Source: JAVBMU01 sp031551755 (GTDB lineage: Bacteria > Actinomycetota > Actinomycetes > Actinomycetales > Cellulomonadaceae). From it: a DNA stretch of 64,000 nt. The notes below the pieces were generated by a model. It ran no database searches. It worked only from the letters and a program-made list of their open reading frames with translations, and was not told where the DNA came from. Below, piece after piece: positions 28,218-36,479 of this stretch (the first letter of the stretch is position 1; every line of letters begins with the position of its first letter). The position numbers and the translations under genes are program-made. Location of the stretch: contig JAVBNE010000058.1 of NCBI GenBank assembly GCA_031551755.1, positions 1 through 64,000 on the forward strand, given 5' to 3'.

Positions 28218-29734
28218 GCGGCTTCTCCTGTCCGGGTTCCGGCGCCGCCGGCCATCATCAGGCCCAGTTCGTCGCGCGGGGTAGTGGACGGAACGATGCC
28301 GACCACCCGGCCCCGGTACATCACCATGATGCGGTCACCGAGGGAGATCGCCTCGTCCAACTCGGTGGAGACCACCAGCACCGGGATCCCGGCGTCCCTG
28401 GTCGCCACGATGCGCTGGTGAATGAACTCGATCGAGCCGACATCGACCCCGCGGGTCGGCTGCGCGGCCACGAGCAGGCGCAGGTCCCGGGACAGCTCCC
28501 GGGCAAGGACGACCTTCTGCTGGTTACCGCCGGACAACTGCCCGACCGGGGTGTCGATCCCCTGCGTCCGCACATCGAATTCTCGGGTCACGGCCCGGGC
28601 GAACTTGTCCCGGGCTTCCACAAGCAGACTCCCCCGGCGCACGAACGGCTGCCCATGGGCACGGTCCAGGATCAGGTTCTCGGCGATCGTGAACGACCCG
28701 ACCAGCCCGTCGACGGTCCGGTCCTCCGGCACGAATCCGACTCCCGCATCAAGGATCCGCCGGACCGAACGACCGGCCAACTCAGTGCCGTCGAGCTGCA
28801 CGCTCCCGGTCACGTGGGGCTGGAGCCCGATGATCGCCTCCGTGAGTTCGGTCTGGCCATTACCCTGCACGCCGGCGACGACCAGGATCTCCCCGCCCCG
28901 AATCTCGAACGTGACACCGTCGACCAACACCTGCCCCTGGGGGTCGGTCACTGTGAGGTCCTGAACCCGCAGGGCCGTGGCCTGAAGTTGCGGGGCCTCT
29001 TTGCGAACGGTCAACGCGACCGAGCGGCCCACCATCATTGACGCCAGCTCCGCATCTGTCGCATCCGGTGAGGCGGTCCCGACGATCGCCCCCAACCGCA
29101 GGACGGTGATGGTGTCTGCGACCTCGCGCACCTCACGCAACTTGTGGGTGATGAAGACGATCGCGGCACCGCCGTCGCGCAGCTGGCGCATGATCGCCAT
29201 GAGCTCGTCGGTCTCCTGGGGGGTGAGCACGGCCGTCGGTTCGTCGAAGACCAGGACCCGGGCGTCGCGAGAGAGCGCCTTGATGATCTCGACCCGCTGC
29301 TGCACCCCGACCGGCAGGTCCTCGACGACAGCATCGGGGTCGATGTGGAAGCCGAACCGCGCCGAGATGGCGCGAACCCGCTCGCGCGCGGCAGCCAGAT
29401 CCAACCGGCCGCCCCAGCTGGTGTCCTCGTGGCCGAGCATGACGTTCTCCGCGACGGTGAACACCGGAACCAACATGAAGTGCTGGTGCACCATGCCGAT
29501 GCCTGCGGCCATGGCGTCGCCCGGCCCACTGAACTCCTGGACTTCGTCGTCGATCAGGATCTCGCCCTCATCGGCGGCGTAGAGGCCGTACAGCACATTC
29601 ATCAGCGTGGACTTGCCCGCGCCGTTCTCCCCAAGGAGACAGGTGATCGTGCCTGACTCGACCGTCAGGTCGATATGGTCGTTGGCGACCAGGTCGCCGA
29701 AACGCTTCGTGATCCCGCGCAACTCGAGTTTCAT
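28214..29734 (-). CDS. Nucleoside ABC transporter ATP-binding protein, two nucleotide-binding domains
   Basis: Energises the importer. Two ABC domains lie in tandem in 506 aa. The first has Walker A GENGAGKST, a degenerate signature (LPVGVQQRVEI) and Walker B VLVFDEPTAVLTP. The second has a degenerate P-loop region (VAGVQGNGQTE), the signature LSGGNQQKVVLARE and a variant Walker B (LLVAAQPTRGVD). This asymmetry is typical of sugar and nucleoside importers with fused ATPases. ATG 29734 has GAAGGA about 7 nt upstream. It is separated from bmpA by 83 bp containing a strong hairpin. Confidence 0.95.
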   Translation of the reverse strand: MKLELRGITKRFGDLVANDHIDLTVESGTITCLLGENGAGKSTLMNVLYGLYAADEGEILIDDEVQEFSGPGDAMAAGIGMVHQHFMLVPVFTVAENVMLGHEDTSWGGRLDLAAARERVRAISARFGFHIDPDAVVEDLPVGVQQRVEIIKALSRDARVLVFDEPTAVLTPQETDELMAIMRQLRDGGAAIVFITHKLREVREVADTITVLRLGAIVGTASPDATDAELASMMVGRSVALTVRKEAPQLQATALRVQDLTVTDPQGQVLVDGVTFEIRGGEILVVAGVQGNGQTELTEAIIGLQPHVTGSVQLDGTELAGRSVRRILDAGVGFVPEDRTVDGLVGSFTIAENLILDRAHGQPFVRRGSLLVEARDKFARAVTREFDVRTQGIDTPVGQLSGGNQQKVVLARELSRDLRLLVAAQPTRGVDVGSIEFIHQRIVATRDAGIPVLVVSTELDEAISLGDRIMVMYRGRVVGIVPSTTPRDELGLMMAGGAGTRTGEAA

Positions 29735-29768
29735 GGCGGTCCTTCGCACACGAGGGGCGCACAGTCCT

Positions 29769-29802
29769 CGGGGAGGCTGGCACATCGGCGCCAACCTCCC
29801 CG
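29769..29802 (-). terminator. Strong intra-operon hairpin between bmpA and the ABC ATPase gene
   Basis: In the minus-strand transcript CGGGGAGGTTGGC pairs with GCCAGCCTCCCCG: a 13-bp stem with one G-U pair and an 8-nt loop. No U-tract follows. It may stabilise the bmpA 3' end or attenuate read-through, which would give more binding protein than membrane components, as is usual for ABC importers. Confidence 0.6.
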
Positions 29803-29817
29803 GGAGTGCTGTACCGG

Positions 29818-30909
29818 TTACTGAGCGAGGTAGGACTTGACGACCACGTCACCGGAGATGATCGCCTGCTTCAGCGTCTCGACCTCCTTGACCAGTGCCG
29901 GATCGACCTTGTCCTCGAAATCGTGCAGCGGAGCAATCCCGACACCCTCGTTCTCCAAGGTGCCGACGTACGCCTCCGGGTCGAACGCGCCCTCGCCGGC
30001 GGCCGTGACGGCCTGGTCGGTGGACAGGTCCATCGCCTTGAGAATCGACGTCAGCACATAGGGCTTGGCCTTTGTGTCAGTCGTGTACAGGTCGGCGTCG
30101 CAGCCGATCAGCGCAATGTCCCGGCCGGAATCCTGGATCGCGGCGATGGCACTCTGGTAGATCGGGCCACCGACCGGCAGCAGCACGTCCACGCCTTGGT
30201 CGATCACGTTCTTCGCCTCGGTCTTCGCCCGGTCGTTCGCCTCGAAGCCGTCGGTGAACGAACCTTCGGTGCCACCCTTGTAGCCGATGACCTGGACATT
30301 TGTGGACTTCTGCGAGTTGTAGTACTCGACGCCCTGCTTGAAGCCGTCCATGAAGATCGTCACGGTGGGGAATGACTTGCCGCCGAAGGTTCCGACCTTG
30401 CCGGTCTCCGAGTATCCGGCGGCCAGGTAGCCCGCCAGGAAGGCCGCCTGGGCCGTGTCGTAGAGCAGCGGCTTGACATTCTCGGCATCCTTCTTGCCGT
30501 CGAAGTCGGTGTCGGCGGCGTCGTCGATAAGGATGTAATCGATCTCGGCGTTGGCGTTCGCGGACGCTACGGTGGTGGCCGCCAACGCGAAGCCGACCGC
30601 CACGATGGCGGTGCACCCCTCGTCGACGAGGCTCTCCATGTTGCCCGGGTACTCGCTCTCCGCGTTCGACTGAACCTTCTTCAGGTCCACACCGAAGTGT
30701 GCGGCAGCCTCACTGGCGCCTTCGAAGCTGAGCTGGTTGAAGCTCTTGTCGTCGAAGCCGCCGAGGTCGGAGACGATGCAGGGCTTGAAGGCTGGGTCGG
30801 CGGGGGTCGCGGTGGCCTCGGTGGTTTCCTTATCCTCGGGCGCCTGCCCACAGGCGGCGAGCGCGAGCGCGGCAACCGCCACGACCGCGGTGAACCGAAT
30901 CTTCTTCAC
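29818..30909 (-). CDS. bmpA: BmpA-family nucleoside-binding lipoprotein
   Basis: Substrate-binding protein of the importer. The lipoprotein signal is MKKIRFTAVVAVAALALAAC, with lipobox LAAC. A short Thr/Glu-rich linker follows, then the periplasmic-binding fold: VSDLGGFDDKSFNQ (the BMP signature), ADTDFDGKKDAENV and GFKQGVEYYN. BMP proteins of this type bind purine nucleosides. At 363 aa it is full length. The GTG at 30909 has AGGAG 6 nt upstream. It is the promoter-proximal gene of the importer-cdd-deoA run. Confidence 0.94.
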   Translation of the reverse strand: MKKIRFTAVVAVAALALAACGQAPEDKETTEATATPADPAFKPCIVSDLGGFDDKSFNQLSFEGASEAAAHFGVDLKKVQSNAESEYPGNMESLVDEGCTAIVAVGFALAATTVASANANAEIDYILIDDAADTDFDGKKDAENVKPLLYDTAQAAFLAGYLAAGYSETGKVGTFGGKSFPTVTIFMDGFKQGVEYYNSQKSTNVQVIGYKGGTEGSFTDGFEANDRAKTEAKNVIDQGVDVLLPVGGPIYQSAIAAIQDSGRDIALIGCDADLYTTDTKAKPYVLTSILKAMDLSTDQAVTAAGEGAFDPEAYVGTLENEGVGIAPLHDFEDKVDPALVKEVETLKQAIISGDVVVKSYLAQ

Positions 30910-31041
30910 GTGGAACTCCTGTGCTCTCGTTGGTCACTACCTGCGGTCGCGTGGGTTGTCGGCGTCATCGCGCACATCCCACACCGTCGGCCGTGCGCTC
31001 GACAGTAGCCAAGACGCGACCCGCGCACCTGCTGAGAGCAG

Positions 31042-31067
31042 CGCTTCGGCGCTTTGTTATCGAAGCG
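31042..31067. promoter_or_regulatory. Inverted repeat, possible operator for the nucleoside importer operon
   Basis: CGCTTCG (31042-31048) and CGAAGCG (31061-31067) are perfect 7-bp arms 12 bp apart. They lie between the promoter proposed at 31091-31117 and bmpA, about 17-42 nt after the expected start site. A repressor bound there could block the operon. The regulator is unknown. Confidence 0.4.
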
Positions 31068-31090
31068 TCACGTTGGTGCGCCGACAGAGG

Positions 31091-31117
31091 CTTATACCTG
31101 TTTTAAGTCGATCACAA
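31091..31117 (-). promoter_or_regulatory. Candidate promoter of the nucleoside importer operon
   Basis: On the minus strand TTGTGA (31117-31112) and TATAAG (31096-31091) are separated by 15 bp. The hexamers match the sigma-70 consensus well, but the spacing is short. It would give a leader of about 175 nt before bmpA. Confidence 0.4.
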
Positions 31118-31162
31118 CCGATCCATCACTTCATCGCCAATAACATCCGGCATGAGGCGAAC

Positions 31163-32431
31163 TCAGCCAGCCGCAATTCGGGCTAGAAGGCGCATACCGA
31201 CTCCGATAGCACGCTCGTCGATTATCAGATCCCCCTGGTGGATGTCATAGGACCGCCCGCCCAGGCTCCGCGTACCCAACCGACCCATGGCGCCCGGCAC
31301 CTTCGTCAGATACCAGGCGAAGTCCTCACCCCCCAACGACTGCTCGGTGAGTACCACCGAGTCCGGCCCCAAGATGTCGCGGGCGGCGGCGTCCATCGTC
31401 CGGGTGCAGCGGTCATCGTTCTCCACCGGCGGCACCCCCCGCGTACGCAGCAGCGTCACCTCAACGTCATAAGGGGCGACCACCTGGGCGACGGCGTCCT
31501 GCAGGACCTGCCCGGCCAGTTCCCAGGCCCGCACATCAAGGCACCGCAGGGTTCCCCGGACCGTGCCGGTCGACGGAATCGCGTTTTGCGCGGACCCGGC
31601 GTGGACGGCGCCCCAGGTGAGATTCACCCCCGACCGCGGGTCCAGTCGCCGCCCCAGCACGGCTGGCACCTGGGTGATCACCTGCCCCAAGGCGTAGACG
31701 ACGTCCCCCGTCAGATGTGGCCGCGAGGTGTGGCCACCCGGGGAGCTGATGGTCACCGAAACACCATCGGAGGCTGAGGTGATCGGCCCGATACGAGTGC
31801 CCACCTGGCCGACATCCACCTTGGGATCGCAGTGCAGCGCGTAGATCTCCGCCACCCCGTCCAAGGCACCGGCGCTGATGACGTCCAGCGAACCACCCGG
31901 TTGGACCTCTTCGGCCGGCTGGAAGATCAGTCGTACACCGCGGGTCAGTTCACCTGCAGCACGCAGATCGGCCAACACCAGCCCCGCCCCGAGAACCACG
32001 GCGGTATGTGCATCATGGCCGCACGCATGCGCCACTTCCGGGACCCTCGAGGCGAACGGCTGGCCGCACTGATCGGCTACCGGCAGGGCGTCCAAGTCGG
32101 CTCGCAGGGCGACAAACCCGCCTGCGGCATCGGGCGTGGATGCGGACGTCGTGGACATGGACGGCGCGAGGTCGCAGACCAACCCGGAGACGGGTAGGAG
32201 TCGCGGGGTGAGCCCCGCAGCGGCCAGCCGATCGGCAACCAAGGCGGTCGTGCGCACCTCCGCCCGGGACACTTCAGGGTTGGCATGCAGTTCCCGGCGC
32301 ACCTCGATCATCGCGTCGTCATAGCGGCCGGCCAGCCGGTCAATTCGGGCGGTCAGCGACGACGAGGCGTCGCGCGCGTCAAACGACTCGGACCGGTCAG
32401 GTCGCTCCGGGGTCGACTGCGCTGGGATCAC
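31163..32431 (-). CDS. M20-family amidohydrolase (AmiA/AmiB-like)
   Basis: Zinc-dependent hydrolase of N-acyl amino acids or similar amides. M20D motifs: RRELHANPEVS, LRADLDALPV, HACGHDAHTAVVLGAG, FQPAEEVQPGG with the catalytic Glu, and GGEDFAWYL near the C-terminus. The dimerisation domain begins at SSPGGHTSRPHL. At 422 aa it is full length; the exact substrate cannot be told from sequence. M. tuberculosis has two such genes (amiA1, amiB1) at the matching place in its map. It starts at GTG 32431 behind a TAGTCT box and follows manC by 25 bp. Confidence 0.9.
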   Translation of the reverse strand: MIPAQSTPERPDRSESFDARDASSSLTARIDRLAGRYDDAMIEVRRELHANPEVSRAEVRTTALVADRLAAAGLTPRLLPVSGLVCDLAPSMSTTSASTPDAAGGFVALRADLDALPVADQCGQPFASRVPEVAHACGHDAHTAVVLGAGLVLADLRAAGELTRGVRLIFQPAEEVQPGGSLDVISAGALDGVAEIYALHCDPKVDVGQVGTRIGPITSASDGVSVTISSPGGHTSRPHLTGDVVYALGQVITQVPAVLGRRLDPRSGVNLTWGAVHAGSAQNAIPSTGTVRGTLRCLDVRAWELAGQVLQDAVAQVVAPYDVEVTLLRTRGVPPVENDDRCTRTMDAAARDILGPDSVVLTEQSLGGEDFAWYLTKVPGAMGRLGTRSLGGRSYDIHQGDLIIDERAIGVGMRLLARIAAG

Positions 32432-32438
32432 GGCTTCG

Positions 32439-32444
32439 AGACTA
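32439..32444 (-). promoter_or_regulatory. Candidate -10 box for the leaderless M20 amidohydrolase gene
   Basis: Minus-strand TAGTCT ends 7 nt before GTG 32431. It lies in the 25-bp gap after the manC stop, and there is no Shine-Dalgarno. Confidence 0.5.
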
Positions 32445-32456
32445 GTCCCGGGTCGT

Positions 32457-33581
32457 TCACAGCAACTCGTCCAGGCCCCGTTCGCGCACCGTGTCGACCA
32501 TCAGTTTCACCTGCTGGGCCCGCGCGCGCGTCGTGACCAGCAACACATCCGGGGTGTCCACCACCACGACGTCGTCAAGACCGAGGACGGCCACCATGCG
32601 GTCGGCCGCTGGCACCACCACGGAGCCGGCGCTTTCCCGGCGCACGACCCGGGTGGAGTCGCCGAGGACCTTGGAGCCGACGCCGTCCACCGACGGCAAC
32701 AGGGCGGCGAGCGAGTTGAAGTCGCCCACATCGTCCCAGCCGAACAACCCCGGCACCACGGCGACGCCCCCCACCGCGGCCACCGGCTCGGCGACAGCGT
32801 GATCAATGGCGATCTTCTCCAGCCCGGGCCAGACGCGATCGAGAACCACATCCCGATCCGGGCCGTCCCAGGCGGCGGCGATGGCCCGCAGGCCCTCATG
32901 CAACTCGGGACGCTGATCCGCCAGATGGCCGAGCAGCACCGAGGTCCGCACGATGAACATGCCGGCATTCCAGCGGTACTCCCCGGAGGCGATGTAGCGC
33001 TGAGCCGTGGCAGCGTCAGGCTTCTCGGTGAAACCCACTGCATGCAGAGCGCTGGGCGCCTGCGCGACACCTAATGGTTCGCCGGAGTGGATGTATCCGA
33101 ATGCGGTCGAGGGCCGCGACGCGGCGATACCGATCGTCGCGACATAGCCGGCGCGGGCAGCGGCCACCGCCTCGTGGACCGAGTGACCGAAATCGTCCTG
33201 ACCCGTGATCACCTGATCGGCCGCAAAGGAACCGATCACGACATCACCATGGCGCTCTTCGAGCACCGCCGCCGCGAGCCCGATCGCCGCCATCGAGTCG
33301 CGAGGCGACGGCTCGGCAAGTACGGCATTCGTCGCAAGTTGGGGCAACTGGGTGCGTGCCGCAGCGACATGATGACGCCCTGTGACAAGTATCACGCCGC
33401 CGTCCCCGACGAACGGGAGGAGCCGGTCAACAGTGGCTTGCAGAAGTGTCCGTCCGGAGCCCGTGACATCCAACAGGAACTTCGGGGTGGTCGCCCGCGA
33501 CAAAGGCCAGAGGCGGGTTCCCGCGCCACCTGCCGGGACGACGGCGAAGAAACCTGGGATCGGCGCACGGGGGTCCCTCAT
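32457..33581 (-). CDS. manC: Mannose-1-phosphate guanylyltransferase
   Basis: Makes GDP-mannose from GTP and mannose 1-phosphate, the donor for cell-envelope mannosylation. The nucleotidyltransferase loop GGAGTRLWPLSR lies at about 18-29, with PKFLLDV, FAADQVI and VGFTEKPDAATAQRYI after it, and FGWDDVGDFNSL near the end. It is 374 aa, with the pyrophosphorylase domain only and no C-terminal isomerase domain. ATG 33581 is chosen over longer frames because the family begins at FFAVVPAGGAG and a TATGCT box lies 6 nt upstream. GDP-mannose also feeds polyprenyl-phosphate-mannose, the donor used by PIG-V-like enzymes (45141-46427). Confidence 0.93.
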   Translation of the reverse strand: MRDPRAPIPGFFAVVPAGGAGTRLWPLSRATTPKFLLDVTGSGRTLLQATVDRLLPFVGDGGVILVTGRHHVAAARTQLPQLATNAVLAEPSPRDSMAAIGLAAAVLEERHGDVVIGSFAADQVITGQDDFGHSVHEAVAAARAGYVATIGIAASRPSTAFGYIHSGEPLGVAQAPSALHAVGFTEKPDAATAQRYIASGEYRWNAGMFIVRTSVLLGHLADQRPELHEGLRAIAAAWDGPDRDVVLDRVWPGLEKIAIDHAVAEPVAAVGGVAVVPGLFGWDDVGDFNSLAALLPSVDGVGSKVLGDSTRVVRRESAGSVVVPAADRMVAVLGLDDVVVVDTPDVLLVTTRARAQQVKLMVDTVRERGLDELL

Positions 33582-33587
33582 CCCCGC

Positions 33588-33593
33588 AGCATA
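33588..33593 (-). promoter_or_regulatory. Candidate -10 box for leaderless manC mRNA
   Basis: Minus-strand TATGCT ends 6 nt before ATG 33581. The gene is divergent from the sdh operon. Confidence 0.5.
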
Positions 33594-33664
33594 TCGAGAA
33601 GAGTTTGTGAAATGTCTCACGATGTGGGTGCGGCGACGCCCGCAAGGCAGGCGGTGTCTCGGAG

Positions 33665-33686
33665 GTGACATCGGTGTCACTATGGT
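33665..33686 (+). promoter_or_regulatory. Candidate sdh promoter with palindromic operator
   Basis: GTGACA-tcgg-TGTCAC (33665-33680) is a perfect palindrome with a 4-bp centre. It directly abuts a -10-like TATGGT (33681-33686), and no good -35 is seen at 16-18 bp. This suggests a regulated promoter giving a leader of about 70 nt before sdhC. Confidence 0.4.
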
Positions 33687-33765
33687 TACCCGAGGAAGTG
33701 ATGCCGACAGCGGCCTGGACGTGGCCGTTCGGAGCATCCCTGAGATGCCACAGGAGGCCCTTAAA

Positions 33766-34146
33766 GTGCCCAGTGCACCCGCTGGCACGCTCTACCGCGG
33801 CCGTGAAGGCATGTGGTCCTGGGTCGCGCATCGCGTGACCGGCGTGCTGATCTTTTTCTTCCTGCTCGTGCACGTGCTGGACACAGCCGTCGTTCGAGTG
33901 TCCCCCGAGTCCTACAACGCGGTGATCGGCACCTATCAGACCGTCATCATGGGCCTCGGCGAGGCCGGGCTCGTTGCCGCGATCGTCTTCCACGCGTTCA
34001 ACGGCATTCGGATCATCCTCGTGGACTTCTGGGCCAAGGGTCCCCGGTACCAGCGCACCATGCTCTGGATCGTCGTCGGCTTGTTCGTCGTGACGATGGC
34101 CGGGTTCCTGCCCCGCCACCTGATGAACGTCTTCGGAGGCCACTGA
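33766..34146 (+). CDS. sdhC: Succinate dehydrogenase cytochrome b556 subunit
   Basis: Membrane anchor that helps bind haem and quinone for complex II. The 126-aa protein begins MPSAPAGTLYRGREGMWSW, then has three helices: VTGVLIFFFLLVHVLDTA (with a probable haem His), GLGEAGLVAAIVFHAFNGIRI (second His) and MLWIVVGLFVVTMAGF. GTG 33766 is chosen because AGGAGG (33752-33757) lies 8 nt upstream and the family starts here; upstream in-frame ATGs at 33682 and 33745 lack such sites. It overlaps sdhD by 1 bp. Confidence 0.94.
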   Translation: MPSAPAGTLYRGREGMWSWVAHRVTGVLIFFFLLVHVLDTAVVRVSPESYNAVIGTYQTVIMGLGEAGLVAAIVFHAFNGIRIILVDFWAKGPRYQRTMLWIVVGLFVVTMAGFLPRHLMNVFGGH

Positions 34147-34604
34147 TGACCACCACTGAGCCCGTCGCCGTCGCCGCCCCGCGCGACCCGTACAAGCGGC
34201 TTTCGCCAACGCGAGGCAACCTCGAGCTGTACAGCTGGGTGTTCATGCGCGCCTCCGGGGCGCTCCTGGTCGTCCTGATCTTCGGGCACCTGTTCGTCAA
34301 CCTGATGACGGGCGACGGCGTGCACTCGATCGACTTTGGTTTCGTCGCCGGCAAGTGGGCCAATCCCGTATGGCAGGTTTGGGATCTGCTCATGCTCTGG
34401 CTCGCCATGATCCACGGCACCAATGGTGTCCGGACGATCATCAACGACTACGCGGAACGGGACGGTACTCGGATCGTCCTCAAGTCCGCGCTCTTCCTCG
34501 GGTTCGCGATCGTCGTCGTGCTCGGAACCCTCGTGATTTTCACGTTCGACCCGTGCCCCACGAACTCCCCGGCGGATCTGCTGCCGTCGTTCTGCACAGC
34601 CTGA
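34146..34604 (+). CDS. sdhD: Succinate dehydrogenase hydrophobic membrane anchor
   Basis: Second anchor of complex II, 152 aa. The N-terminal 45 residues are soluble, with PYKRLSPTRGNLELYSW. Three helices follow: SGALLVVLIFGHLFVNLM (His), WQVWDLLMLWLAMIHGTNGVRT (His), and ALFLGFAIVVVLGTLVIF. The ATG at 34146 overlaps the sdhC TGA by 1 bp. It is followed by sdhA after 42 bp. Confidence 0.93.
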   Translation: MTTTEPVAVAAPRDPYKRLSPTRGNLELYSWVFMRASGALLVVLIFGHLFVNLMTGDGVHSIDFGFVAGKWANPVWQVWDLLMLWLAMIHGTNGVRTIINDYAERDGTRIVLKSALFLGFAIVVVLGTLVIFTFDPCPTNSPADLLPSFCTA

Positions 34605-34646
34605 CGAACGCCCGCTACTCGACTGAGCCAGGAGGCATCGAACCTG

Positions 34647-36479
34647 ATGCAGACCCACGAATACGACGTCGTCATCGTCGGCGCTGGGGGCGCCGGCATG
34701 CGCGCGGCGCTGGAAGCGTCCAGCGAAGTGCGCACGGCCGTCATTTCCAAGCTGTACCCCACCCGGTCCCACACCGGCGCAGCGCAGGGTGGCATGTGCG
34801 CCGCCCTCGCCAACGTCGAGGAGGACAACTGGGAATGGCACACCTTTGACACGGTCAAGGGTGGCGACTACCTCGTCGACCAGGACGCCGCCGAGACGAT
34901 GGCCAAGGAAGCCATCGACGCGGTGCTCGACCTGGAGCGCATGGGATTGCCCTTCAACCGGACGCCCGAGGGTCGCATCGATCAGCGGCGATTCGGCGGA
35001 CATACCCGCAACCACGGTGAGGCCGCGGTCCGTCGCGCCTGCTACGCCGCAGACCGCACCGGACACATGATCCTGCAAACGCTCTACCAGAACTGCGTGA
35101 AGCAGAACGTCGAGTTCTACAACGAGTTCTACGTCCTGGACCTCATCACGGACCACGATCTGGCCCGCGACGACGTCCCGGACGGCGAAGAGGTCAACGC
35201 CACCGGCGTGGTCGCGTACGACCTCGCCACCGGCGAACTCCACGTCTTCCGGGCCAAGGCGATCGTCTTCGCCACCGGCGGTGCGGGCAAGATCTTCAAG
35301 ACCACCTCCAATGCCCACACGCTCACGGGCGACGGGATGGCACTGGCCTACCGGCGGGGTCTTCCGCTGGAGGACATGGAGTTCTTCCAGTTCCACCCGA
35401 CGGGCCTCGCCGGCTTGGGCATCCTGCTCTCGGAGGCGGCCCGTGGCGAAGGCGGCATCCTGCGGAACGCCGACGGCGAACGGTTCATGGAGCGGTACGC
35501 CCCGACGATCAAGGACCTCGCCCCCCGAGACATCGTGGCCCGGTCGATGGCCAACGAAGTCCGCGAGGGGCGCGGTGCCGGGCCGAACAAGGACTACGTC
35601 CTCCTCGACCTGACACACCTCGAGCCCGCACACATCGACGCCAAGCTTCCGGATATCACAGAGTTCGCCCGGACATATCTCGGCATCGAGCCCTATACGG
35701 AGCCGGTGCCCGTCTACCCGACCGCGCACTACGCGATGGGCGGCGTGCCGACCAACGTCGAGGGGGAAGTGCTCCGCAACGGACATGACGTCGTTCGCGG
35801 CCTGTACGCCGCCGGCGAAGTCGCCTGCGTCTCGGTGCACGGCTCCAACCGGCTGGGCACCAACTCGCTCCTGGACATCAACGTTTTCGGCAAGCGGGCC
35901 GGCCGAGCCGCAGCCGCCTACGCCAAGACCGCGACCCTGCGCGAGCTGCCCGAGGACCCGGCGGCCGCCGTCGTGGCCGAACTCGAGGAGATGCGCAACC
36001 GTCCCGACGGCGAACGCGTCGCCGACGTCCGCAAGGCGCTCCAGGAGACGATGGACGCCAACGCCCAGGTCTTCCGGACCGGCGATTCCCTCGCCCAGGC
36101 CCTCGAGGACATCAAGGTTCTCCAACGGCGGTACCGCAAGGTCTCGGTCCAGGACAAGGGCAAGCTCTTCAACACCGACCTCTTGGAGGCCATCGAGTTG
36201 GGGTTCTTGCTCGACATCGCCGAGGTCTGCGTGATCGGCGCGCTGAACCGCAAGGAATCTCGCGGTGGGCACTATCGGGAAGACTTCCCGGACCGCGACG
36301 ATGCCCACTACATGCTGCACACCATGGCCTACCGTCGCCCGGAGGCCGCCAGCGACACCGCGGACGGCCACCAGGCCGGCTACTTCGACCATGTGGCCAG
36401 GTTCGATGGCTACAAGGTCGTGCTGGGCTCCAAGCCCGTGACCCAGACCCGGTACGAGCCGATGGAGCGTAAGTACTGA
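34647..36479 (+). CDS. sdhA: Succinate dehydrogenase flavoprotein subunit
   Basis: Oxidises succinate to fumarate at a covalent FAD. The dinucleotide fold VIVGAGGAGMRAALEAS starts at residue 9. His42 in TRSHTGAAQGG is the FAD-linked His. QFHPTGLAGLGILLSEAARGEGG and HYAMGGVPTN mark the active site, and SNRLGTNSLLDINVFGKRAG the C-terminal FAD contact. At 610 aa it is slightly longer than the E. coli form. GGAGGCAT provides a ribosome site before ATG 34647. It overlaps sdhB by 1 bp. Confidence 0.97.
   Translation: MQTHEYDVVIVGAGGAGMRAALEASSEVRTAVISKLYPTRSHTGAAQGGMCAALANVEEDNWEWHTFDTVKGGDYLVDQDAAETMAKEAIDAVLDLERMGLPFNRTPEGRIDQRRFGGHTRNHGEAAVRRACYAADRTGHMILQTLYQNCVKQNVEFYNEFYVLDLITDHDLARDDVPDGEEVNATGVVAYDLATGELHVFRAKAIVFATGGAGKIFKTTSNAHTLTGDGMALAYRRGLPLEDMEFFQFHPTGLAGLGILLSEAARGEGGILRNADGERFMERYAPTIKDLAPRDIVARSMANEVREGRGAGPNKDYVLLDLTHLEPAHIDAKLPDITEFARTYLGIEPYTEPVPVYPTAHYAMGGVPTNVEGEVLRNGHDVVRGLYAAGEVACVSVHGSNRLGTNSLLDINVFGKRAGRAAAAYAKTATLRELPEDPAAAVVAELEEMRNRPDGERVADVRKALQETMDANAQVFRTGDSLAQALEDIKVLQRRYRKVSVQDKGKLFNTDLLEAIELGFLLDIAEVCVIGALNRKESRGGHYREDFPDRDDAHYMLHTMAYRRPEAASDTADGHQAGYFDHVARFDGYKVVLGSKPVTQTRYEPMERKY

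Noticed and set aside
33682..33765. Upstream in-frame ATG codons (33682, 33745) as the sdhC start
   Set aside because: The extra residues do not fit SdhC and lack a ribosome site. AGGAGG sits 8 nt before GTG 33766, where the family sequence begins.
33936..36392. An 818-codon open frame on the minus strand opposite sdhC, sdhD and sdhA
   Set aside because: It lies wholly over well-supported sdh genes, has a low-complexity Val/Gly/His/Asp composition typical of antisense frames in high-GC DNA, and contains no domain I recognise.
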